NCBI GenBank assembly: GCA_046293135.1
Contig: JBKBPR010000001.1
Coordinates: 541,303 to 605,302, forward strand
Direction: 5' to 3'
DNA length: 64,000 bases
From: UBA2638 sp046293135
GTDB taxonomy: Bacteria; Pseudomonadota; Alphaproteobacteria; Micavibrionales; Micavibrionaceae
The notes under the pieces were generated by a model. It had not been told where the DNA came from. It saw nothing but the letters and a program-made list of their open reading frames with translations, and did no database searches. This document shows, piece after piece, positions 17,411 to 23,855 of this stretch (its first letter is position 1; every line of letters starts with the position of its first letter). The position numbers and the translations under genes are program-made.

Positions 17411-17836
17411 TTAAATTAATGTGTTGAGATGCCTACATGCATCCCGCCCTTTCGAAAGCATTAATAAATTGGCAACTTGACAACGATCAATCCAGCCCGA
17501 AATATTGCCGGGTTGGATTGCCGAATCAAAGATTGAAGGGTCAACCGAGGCTGAGTCTTGATATTGATACAACTCAACGACATCTCCAGAAAGTGTACCG
17601 CTCCATCCGTCAACAGCCCCTATCACTTGGTAGATTTGCTGTTGCCGTTTTTCAAAACCTATTTTTTCTGCATCACTAATCATAAAGCTGTATGAGCTTC
17701 CAGATTCGAAACATGAAGAGAGAAGAAAAAGTGATGATAGCAGTGCGGTAATTTGGAGTTTACTTTTACAATGCTGGCATATGTTCCAAGACAGAAAGCA
17801 TATAAACACTATTCCTAATATAAATACGTATTCCAT
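17411..17836 (-). CDS. Possible membrane or lipoprotein of unknown function
   Basis: 141 residues, opposite in direction to the rest of the island. Starts with a hydrophobic segment (MEYVFILGIVFICFLSW), and a second one ends in a lipobox-like LFLLSSC at about residues 36-42, followed by a polar domain. A start inside, just ahead of the second segment, would give a standard lipoprotein. Low GC. Nothing recognised. Cargo genes at island ends often concern defence or superinfection exclusion, but that is not shown here. Confidence 0.5.
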   Translation of the reverse strand: MEYVFILGIVFICFLSWNICQHCKSKLQITALLSSLFLLSSCFESGSSYSFMISDAEKIGFEKRQQQIYQVIGAVDGWSGTLSGDVVELYQYQDSASVDPSIFDSAIQPGNISGWIDRCQVANLLMLSKGRDACRHLNTLI

Positions 17837-17848
17837 ATTTTTCTCCCA

Positions 17849-18088
17849 TTAACAAAAGCGACCAAAGCTGTCCGGCTCCGGTGACTGGGTGTTAATATCC
17901 GTAACAAATGAAACGGCGCGATGCTTTTGGCTTGCGCTTGGACATGACATCGCCACCCAGCCATAACTGAGTAGCGACACATTTCCGGCAGTGTCATAAG
18001 CGCATTTGTTTGGGGATATAAAGCCCCAGACCGTTCCATAAGCAGAACAATCCTCTTTGCTTTTACGCAAAAGAATTATAAAATGCAA
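17849..18088 (-). CDS. Possible 79-residue Cys-containing protein
   Basis: Reads MHFIILLRKSKEDCSAYGTV and later SYGWVAMSCPSASQKHRAVS; ends 12 bp before the start of the next minus-strand frame. Trp/Cys/Gly-rich, as in small secreted or effector-like proteins. The N-terminus is not a good signal peptide. A competing frame (17815-18039) covers the same DNA. Either could be chance. 18089-18352 holds no other gene, only the right-end repeats of the element and the leader of the next operon. Confidence 0.35.
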   Translation of the reverse strand: MHFIILLRKSKEDCSAYGTVWGFISPNKCAYDTAGNVSLLSYGWVAMSCPSASQKHRAVSFVTDINTQSPEPDSFGRFC

Positions 18089-18145
18089 ACAAGAATGAAT
18101 AATGGTGAATTATAGCGGTTAAAGTTGGTGCTGATTTATTGCATT

Positions 18146-18165
18146 GGGGGCATAAATGGGGGCAT
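18146..18165 (+). repeat. Right-end copy of the GGGGGCAT box pair
   Basis: GGGGGCATAAATGGGGGCAT, 19 of 20 identical to 11558-11577 and in the same direction, 55 bp inside the proposed attR. Supports the placing of the right end of the element. Confidence 0.7.
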
Positions 18166-18219
18166 CACGTTAAATATTTCGTTTGTTTTATAATTTAAAT
18201 CAATGGCTTATGGCCTAAA

Positions 18220-18241
18220 TTCCAGTGTGGCCTGGCCACCA
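18220..18241 (+). other. Candidate attR (imperfect copy of tRNA 3' end)
   Basis: TTCCAGTGTGGCCTGGCCACCA aligns with the tRNA end at 11412-11434 at 19 of 23 positions; GGCCTGGCC is exact and one C is missing. Divergence may mean an old insertion or that only the core matters. Confidence 0.5.
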
Positions 18242-18352
18242 TCTCGCATAAAGATCAAAAAATCCCCCTATGTTATGATATTCCCAGCGCAGAATAGTCT
18301 TGCCGTTAACACATCTTTATCGGATTATTGATAGACTATATCTAGGGGAACT

Positions 18353-19091
18353 ATGGCAAGATTAGTTGTTGCAGTATTTTTGTGTGTATTTTTTGCCGCC
18401 GCGCCAGCATTGGCGCAAAGTTGTTCCGCGCCCGATGGCGACCATGGGGTGCTGACATATAATTCCGATTATGCCATTTCAGGTCTGTACACAGAAGGGC
18501 TGGGCGGCGCTCAATCCGCCCGCTTGCCCCCTCGGAGATGGGTGCGATGAATGTCACGCTATAAACTCACCAACGCCGGGGCAGATTTGTCGTGATGGCA
18601 CGATCTATGCCGGTCTGTCCCCCGATGGCAACGTACAGATGTTCACAACCCCTGCGGATGCACCGAGCTTGATGAGCTGGAACAACGGCACGTCCACTTG
18701 GGTAGATACCGCCATGCAAAACTGTGTAACAAACAGTCCCGGCGTGCAGATGCGATGTCGCACCGGTCGCTTCAACACAGATTTTTTGGCCGGACTGGGT
18801 TCTTTCCCTTCGCCCGCGCCCTATGTTTCAGCAAACTATTGTAATTCTCTCAATGCCCATGGTCATACAGATTGGTATCTGCCCGCACAGGACGAACTGA
18901 ATGTCTTGTGGATCAACCGCATGGCTATTGGCGGATTCAATGTAACAGGCATTTTCCTACATAGTTTTTACTGGTCCTCCTCAGAGGAATATTCAATCAA
19001 CGCGCGTATCCAAAGATTCAGTGACGGCAGTCAATTAGGCTACAGTAAGAATAACACTGTCAAAGTTCGCTGTGTCCGGAGGGTTCCATGA
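18353..19091 (+). pseudogene. Lcl_C/DUF1566 secreted protein, copy 1 (frameshifted)
   Basis: Starts with a good ribosome site (AGGGGAACT) and signal peptide MARLVVAVFLCVFFAAAPALA. Compared with copies 2 and 3 the frame breaks at about 18479, where two bases are missing after GCCATT; reading resumes in the next frame (from 18480) as QVCTQKGWAALNPPACPLGD and continues to the stop at 19091 with an intact Lcl_C domain (HTDWYLPAQDELNVL, YWSSSE, RFSDG, VRCVRR). Either a natural frameshift or a sequencing/assembly error. Its stop overlaps the start of copy 2 (ATGA). Confidence 0.75.
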
Positions 19092-19093
19092 TG
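18969..19093 (+). repeat. DGR-like variable region, copy 1
   Basis: 125 bp from TACTGGTCCTCCTCAGAG to the CCATGATG spanning the next start codon. Framework codons match copies 2 and 3 almost base for base; about 18 codons between them vary. Confidence 0.55.
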
Positions 19094-19945
19094 ATGCGGC
19101 GGGGAATTTTAAGTGCGGTATTGCTTCTGGCGCTGATCGTGTTCAGCTTTGAGGCCATGGCGCAGGATTGCTCCGCACCCGATGGTGATCATGGCGTTAT
19201 TCAATACAATGCCGATTATGACGTCATGCAGGGCTGTACGCCCAGAGGCTGGGTGTCTTTGATGTCTTATTGTGATGGTGCTGGGTGTGGCGCTGCTGCG
19301 CCTGACCCGTGTGTCGGAGTGCTGACGGATGATGATATCGGCATGACTTGCGCGGATGGCACGATCTATGCGGGGCTTTCGCCCGATGGCAACGTGCCGA
19401 TGTTTACGACCCCTGCAGACGCCCCAAGCCTGATGGCATGGAATGATGCGAACGGCACGGGAACGGTCGATACGACGATGGTGAACTGCATAAGCGTCAG
19501 TCCTGGCGCGCAGACTTCATGCCGTACGGGGCGTAGCAATACAGATGACGTTTTGGTGGTTGAGGATTCGAATAGTGCTGTCGCAGGTATTCAGCCCCAC
19601 CGTGCTGCCCGCTACTGCCATTGTCTGGGCAAGCCTTTGACAGGGGTTTGTTCCGGCGATCCGACAGGTGGGGCCGAGGCGCACGGTCATGCGGATTGGT
19701 ATTTGCCCGCACTAGATGAGTTGAATGTACTTTACGTCAATTTGGCGCGTGATGGTGGTGCGGATATCACCCCCGGCAACAGCTTTGGATTTAACAGAAC
19801 AGGTTTGTTTCCTGCTGGGTGGTACTGGTCCTCCTCAGAGCGCACTAATAGCATTGCGCGGAGCCAGAGATTCAGTGACGGCCTTCAGCTCAACAGCAAT
19901 AAGGACAATGAAGTCGCCATCCGCTGTGTTCGGAGGGGTCCATGA
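19088..19945 (+). CDS. Lcl_C/DUF1566 secreted protein, copy 2
   Basis: 285 residues. Signal peptide MMMRRGILSAVLLLALIVFS ending AMA before QDCSAPDGDHG; a Cys-rich N-terminal repeat domain (to about 75); a linker with GLSPDGNVPMFTTPADAPSL; and a C-terminal Lcl_C domain (HADWYLPALDELNVL, WYWSSSE, RFSDG, IRCVRR). Exported, probably surface or envelope. Related C-type-lectin-like folds are known DGR targets. Overlaps copies 1 and 3 by 4 bp at each end, so the three are translated as a coupled array. It has extra residues between CRTGR and the Lcl_C core compared with copies 1 and 3. Confidence 0.85.
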   Translation: MMMRRGILSAVLLLALIVFSFEAMAQDCSAPDGDHGVIQYNADYDVMQGCTPRGWVSLMSYCDGAGCGAAAPDPCVGVLTDDDIGMTCADGTIYAGLSPDGNVPMFTTPADAPSLMAWNDANGTGTVDTTMVNCISVSPGAQTSCRTGRSNTDDVLVVEDSNSAVAGIQPHRAARYCHCLGKPLTGVCSGDPTGGAEAHGHADWYLPALDELNVLYVNLARDGGADITPGNSFGFNRTGLFPAGWYWSSSERTNSIARSQRFSDGLQLNSNKDNEVAIRCVRRGP

Positions 19946-19947
19946 TG
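19823..19947 (+). repeat. DGR-like variable region, copy 2
   Basis: 125 bp, same length and endpoints as in copies 1 and 3. Variable codons here are CGC ACT AAT AGC ATT after the GAG of WSSSE, and CTT, CTC AAC AGC AAT after RFSDG. Confidence 0.55.
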
Positions 19948-20724
19948 ATGCGGCGGGGAATTTTAAGTGCGGTATTGCTTCTGGCGCTGATGGTGTTCAG
20001 CTTTGAGGCTGTGGCGCAGGATTGCTCCGCGCCCGATGGTGACCGCGGTACAATGGTTTACAGTAGTGATTATGGCGCTTTACAGGCTTGCACATCAAAA
20101 GGCTGGGTGGCGTTGCATCCGCCCGCTTGTCCCGATGGTGATGGGTGCGACCCCTGTCTTCCGATGAACTCTCCGGCGTCAGGAACAACCTGCGCGGATG
20201 GTACGATTTATGCTGGTCTTTCGCCGGATGGCAACGTGCCGATGTTCACAACGCCTGCAGATGCGCCAACTTTGATGAGTTGGAATGACGGATCAGATTT
20301 TTGGTTGGATACTGATATGGAAAACTGCACGAGCATGAGCCCAAGTTTTCAAGAGTCCTGCCGCACCGGTCGTGCCAATACGAATCTTCTTGTGAGTTTA
20401 GGCTCATCCCCTTCACCCGCCCCCTATGTTGCCGCGAATTACTGTTATGATTTGGATGCGCATGGCCATACGGACTGGTATCTGCCCTCGCAAGATGAGC
20501 TTGACGTCCTTTATGAGAACTTAGCGCGTGATGATGGGGCAGCTGCGACCCCCGGCAATAGCTTTGGATTTAACAGGACAGGTGAATTTCCAGAGGGGTG
20601 GTACTGGTCCTCCTCAGAATTCGGTCCCGATGCTGGTCGACTCCCAAGATTCAGTGATGGCTTTGGGCTCCCCAACCTTAAGAACTTTGAAGTCTCCGTT
20701 CGCTGTGTTCGGCGGGTTCCATGA
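19942..20724 (+). CDS. Lcl_C/DUF1566 secreted protein, copy 3
   Basis: 260 residues, same architecture as copy 2: signal peptide (nearly identical DNA over the first ~75 bp), CSAPDGDRG Cys-rich domain, GLSPDGNVPMFTTPADAPTL linker, and Lcl_C domain (HTDWYLPSQDELDVL, WYWSSSE, RFSDG, VRCVRR). It ends the array; the DNA after its stop still reads GTTCCATGATG, as at the other two junctions, but no fourth gene follows. Starts in the ATGA overlap with copy 2. Confidence 0.85.
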   Translation: MMMRRGILSAVLLLALMVFSFEAVAQDCSAPDGDRGTMVYSSDYGALQACTSKGWVALHPPACPDGDGCDPCLPMNSPASGTTCADGTIYAGLSPDGNVPMFTTPADAPTLMSWNDGSDFWLDTDMENCTSMSPSFQESCRTGRANTNLLVSLGSSPSPAPYVAANYCYDLDAHGHTDWYLPSQDELDVLYENLARDDGAAATPGNSFGFNRTGEFPEGWYWSSSEFGPDAGRLPRFSDGFGLPNLKNFEVSVRCVRRVP

Positions 20725-20726
20725 TG
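20602..20726 (+). repeat. DGR-like variable region, copy 3
   Basis: 125 bp. Variable codons are TTC GGT CCC GAT GCT after GAA, and TTT, CTC CCC AAC CTT after RFSDG. The CCATGATG at the end is kept although no gene starts here. Confidence 0.55.
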
Positions 20727-20859
20727 CTGAGGGTCTTTCGACTCAATTCCAAACTTAAGGCTACATATAGGTTTTAAATCAGCCTCTAGCGATCCATGCC
20801 CATCAGCGGTGCGAGATAGATTTTCACAGCCCTTATCGGATTGCAGCATCTGCGGCGGT

Positions 20860-21306
20860 TTACATCCGGCTATGGGTCAGGGCGATAATCTCCGCGCCTG
20901 AGGGGGGAGAGGTCATTGCGTCTTCGGGATCGTCGACATTCAAAAGCGTAGAGATAACCGTCGGCTTTTTTGCTGCTTTTTCCATCTCTTCGCGCAGGCA
21001 TTGAAGCGCGAAGTCGCGGTTTTCTGCTTTGGTAACCTCGCGCCTTAGTTTTCTGTGCTCGCATAGGCCTAAGATGATGCCTGCCTTTGGTTTCCTCTTG
21101 CCCATATTGCGTTTCATTACATTGCGGAGCATTTCACGGTATATGTCCGCTTTCGGGCGTCCGTCCTTGGTGACTCCGGAAATTCTAGAGGCGTATCTGT
21201 GGCGCGGCGTTTCCCATGTCGGCTCAGGGTCTTGCTGCGGCGGTGATTGCGGCTCAGGAGGCTTTGCAGCGGCTGTTTTAAAGGCATTAAGATCAATAAC
21301 GGTCAT
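20860..21306 (-). CDS. Unknown 148-residue soluble protein
   Basis: Starts MTVIDLNAFKTAAAKPPEPQ with a Pro/Gln-rich N-terminus; the middle is basic and helical (YREMLRNVMKRNMGKRKPKA), the end LNVDDPEDAMTSPPSGAEII. No recognised domain. Not like the DGR accessory protein Avd in appearance. ATGACCG start preceded by AGGGACTAGCT. 20727-20859 holds no gene. Confidence 0.6.
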   Translation of the reverse strand: MTVIDLNAFKTAAAKPPEPQSPPQQDPEPTWETPRHRYASRISGVTKDGRPKADIYREMLRNVMKRNMGKRKPKAGIILGLCEHRKLRREVTKAENRDFALQCLREEMEKAAKKPTVISTLLNVDDPEDAMTSPPSGAEIIALTHSRM

Positions 21307-21390
21307 AGCTAGTCCCTGTTTTAGTGTTTTTATATTTATTGTCGTAAATACTATGCAGGGACGTGTTTTTTGTCAATATTTCAGAGGATG

Positions 21391-22068
21391 CTAATCTTCG
21401 TTATCCTCATCGGCGGGGGCAGAAGCAGTGCTCTCTTCGTCGTCGCCCTTATAGCGGATATTCATCAAAAGATCGCGAAACAGCGCATCGGACTCTTCGA
21501 ATTGCTCGCCGATCAGCTGGGATTCGATAACCATGGCCGAACGGTCGCCAAGCCACATCTGCATAATGTAAATGCTGGGCGTTACGCCGACCATACCTTC
21601 ACCGATCAGCCCCGCAACCTTATAGCGGCCTTGCTCATCGCGTTTGAAGCTGGTGGAATAGGTCTGCACGACATTATCATCCGTCATCGCTTCGAGTGTT
21701 TTGATCATGACTTCTTCGTCATATCTTTCTTTCACATCGGCATCGATGGGGTTGCAGGTCGCTGTGAGGCTGACCGTTGAATCCAGCCCGAATGTCTGGA
21801 CAAATCCCGCCCTGTCATAGCATTGATCGCGATTTTCGCCGCCATCGCATTTGGTTTCCATCAGTGGCTCTGTCGGGAATCCGGCGCGGAAGTCACAATA
21901 ATCGGGGGAATAGATATGCGCCAAATCCTGCGGTGGGGGCGGGGTGAATGCTTCTGCTGGCGCGCTTTCTGTCTCTTGTGCGTGCGCGCTGCTACTATAG
22001 GCCGCGCCATAAACGATCAAGGCGAGCGCAAGAAGAACGGATAGTATAGGGGTGCGTGATCTGGTCAT
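21391..22068 (-). CDS. Unknown exported protein
   Basis: 225 residues from the ATG at 22068, which is preceded by AAAGGATTAACCGAC; an upstream start at 22095 would lie inside hisS and ahead of the signal peptide. Signal peptide SVLLALALIVYGAAYSSSAHA followed by QETESAPA. The mature part has Cys pairs (YCDFRAGFP, KCDGGENRDQCYDRAG) and ends in an acidic tail. Probably periplasmic. Starts 5 bp after the hisS stop, same strand, so likely co-transcribed. Confidence 0.75.
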   Translation of the reverse strand: MTRSRTPILSVLLALALIVYGAAYSSSAHAQETESAPAEAFTPPPPQDLAHIYSPDYCDFRAGFPTEPLMETKCDGGENRDQCYDRAGFVQTFGLDSTVSLTATCNPIDADVKERYDEEVMIKTLEAMTDDNVVQTYSTSFKRDEQGRYKVAGLIGEGMVGVTPSIYIMQMWLGDRSAMVIESQLIGEQFEESDALFRDLLMNIRYKGDDEESTASAPADEDNED

Positions 22069-22073
22069 GTCGG

Positions 22074-23459
22074 TTAATCCTTTTCCGGTTGCCATGTATC
22101 GGGGCTGGCTTTGATTTTGTTGCGGGTCTGGCGGTCTTGAACTTCGCCGTCTTCGGGGAACCAGATATAACGGATTCCCTTTTTCTCGGCATAGCTCATT
22201 TGCTTGTCGAATTTGCGCGCCGTGGCAAGCTCGACATTCACGCCGTTTTTCCGCAAGGCGCGGGCGACCTTATACGCTTCGTCAATTTGCGTTTCATCGC
22301 GCGGCGGAATAACCAGCACATCGGTCGGGCATTTGCGGTTAATCGGCAGCTTGCCTTGCGTGCGCAAATAATCGAACAGCCGCGAGAAGCCGATGGAAAT
22401 GCCAACGCCGGGCAGGTGCTTGTTGATATAGCTGCCCGCCAGATCGTCATAGCGCCCGCCCGAACAGATCGAGCCATAAGACGGGTTGTCGGTGAAAACG
22501 GTTTCATAGACGGTTCCGGTGTAATAATCCAACCCGCGCACGATAGATAAATCCGCCACCACCGCACCTTCGGGGAGGTGTGATAGGGCGTCGAGGACAG
22601 ATTTCAATTCAAGAATTCCTGTTGAAAATAACTGATCGTTTTGTAATTGAGGATATATGCTTTCTAATTTAGCAGCTTTTCTAAAGAGGCTTTCTGAGGA
22701 TTGGTGTCGTTCGGCAGCAAATAATAAAAAATTACCTAAGGCATCACCAATTTCTGCACTATCAATATTAATTTTATTTTCTACTAAATACCCTAAGATG
22801 TTATTTGTAATCTGTTCTTGACCAATTTTTTCTATCTTATCAAGATTTCTAATGAAAATGTTTATGAACTCTGGCGCCTGAATTCCTAATGCGTTCAGAT
22901 AACCATATGCAATCTTCCGATTGCTAATCCGAATCTGGATGTTCTCACCCTCCATACCGGGCAGGGTGGAGAGGATTTCCCACATAATCGCGGGCATTTC
23001 CGCATCAAAGCTGAGCGGCAGGTTATCAGGATTGATCACGTCAATATCGCATTGATAAAATTCGCGCATACGTCCGGCTTGCGGGCGTTCGCCGCGCCAG
23101 ACTTTTTGCATCTGATAGCGTTTGAACGGAAAAACCAGATCGTTGAAATGCTGGGCGACATAGCGCGCAAACGGCACGGTCTGATCGAAATGCAGCGCCA
23201 GCCGCGCTTCGGAGGTGTCGTTCTCGTCCTTTTGCAGGCGCTCGATGACATAGATTTCCTTATCGACATCTTCCCCCTTGGCGGCGATGACGTTCAGCTC
23301 CTCCACGGCGGGTGTTTCAATCGAGCAATAACCATAGGATTCAAACACGGCGCGAATATGGTCGAGCCAGCGTTGTTCCACCATCCGCACTTCCGGCAGC
23401 CACTCGGGAAAGCCTGAAATCGGGTTGGGTTTATAGATTTTCTTTTTGCTCTCGCTCAT
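22074..23459 (-). CDS. hisS: Histidyl-tRNA synthetase
   Basis: 461 residues from the ATG at 23459 (MSESKKKIYKPNPISGFPEW); an in-frame start 11 codons earlier is less likely. Charges tRNA-His. Class II motifs: QTVPFARYVAQ, YQCDIDVI, and the His-specific RGLDYYTGTVYE; C-terminal anticodon-binding domain (VLVIPPRDETQIDEAYKVAR). Between about 22605 and 22860 (residues about 200-285, after motif 2) the DNA drops to about 30% GC while both flanks are near 52%, though the frame stays open. Confidence 0.96.
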   Translation of the reverse strand: MSESKKKIYKPNPISGFPEWLPEVRMVEQRWLDHIRAVFESYGYCSIETPAVEELNVIAAKGEDVDKEIYVIERLQKDENDTSEARLALHFDQTVPFARYVAQHFNDLVFPFKRYQMQKVWRGERPQAGRMREFYQCDIDVINPDNLPLSFDAEMPAIMWEILSTLPGMEGENIQIRISNRKIAYGYLNALGIQAPEFINIFIRNLDKIEKIGQEQITNNILGYLVENKINIDSAEIGDALGNFLLFAAERHQSSESLFRKAAKLESIYPQLQNDQLFSTGILELKSVLDALSHLPEGAVVADLSIVRGLDYYTGTVYETVFTDNPSYGSICSGGRYDDLAGSYINKHLPGVGISIGFSRLFDYLRTQGKLPINRKCPTDVLVIPPRDETQIDEAYKVARALRKNGVNVELATARKFDKQMSYAEKKGIRYIWFPEDGEVQDRQTRNKIKASPDTWQPEKD

Positions 23460-23588
23460 GGTCTGTCGGTTTTCTTTTGGCTGTGCCTGCATTGTGGGTT
23501 GCCCGTGCCTCGTTTGTGCTTATGTGAGATTTATAGCGCTGTTGCGGCGGGAATACAATATGGCGTGACAAAATGAAGAAACAAGAAG

Positions 23589-23827
23589 GTCATCCCCGCG
23601 GCTCTGCGCAGTAGGGCTTGAACGGCGGGCATGACGGCTGGTGTCAATTTTCACCACAGAGATGAAAGAGTTTTAAAAGAGGACACGGAGATAATTTGTT
23701 TAGAGAAAACTCTGTGACCTCTTAAAACTCTGTGCCTCTGTGGTTTAAAATAAATCCCTCGGTTTCGCTCGGGATGACGGCGTAGGTCTTGGACTCTTGG
23801 TGACCTTGGTGTCTTGGTGGTTCAAAT
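23589..23827. repeat. Dispersed hairpin repeats, locus A
   Basis: The 363 bp between hisS and cobT has no gene but several repeats: a GTCATCCCCGCGGCTCTGCG module (23589), a CACAGAG hairpin of about 92 bp with imperfect ~38 bp arms (23653-23744), the module ending GCTCGGGATGAC (23755-23777), and a CTTGGTGTCTTGGTGGTT module (23789-23827). The same families recur at 28.5 kb and 46.9-47.7 kb. Confidence 0.8.
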
Positions 23828-23855
23828 ATTACCAGCCATCAGGCCAATGATATGC

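Larger units (their letters stand above)
11412..18241. mobile_element. PICI-like phage satellite candidate
   Basis: About 6.8 kb between the tRNA 3' end and its imperfect copy at 18220-18241. Contents in order: tyrosine integrase, unknown gene, AlpA/excisionase-like HTH, small basic protein, primase-helicase, TerS-like protein, then a right end with two minus-strand frames of unknown function. There are no capsid, tail, large terminase, conjugation or lysis genes. Integrase, AlpA, Pri-Rep and TerS are hallmark genes of phage-inducible chromosomal islands. Calling it a satellite rather than a decayed prophage or replicative island is an inference. Confidence 0.65.

Noticed and set aside
17437..17679. 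Plus-strand 80-codon frame opposite the 17411-17836 frame
   Set aside because: No ribosome site and no protein-like features; the minus-strand frame has a hydrophobic start and lipobox and is preferred.
18242..21390. DGR reverse transcriptase, Avd or template repeat next to the Lcl_C array
   Set aside because: No frame with reverse-transcriptase motifs and no noncoding copy of the 125 bp segment is visible; the 20860-21306 product does not look like Avd.
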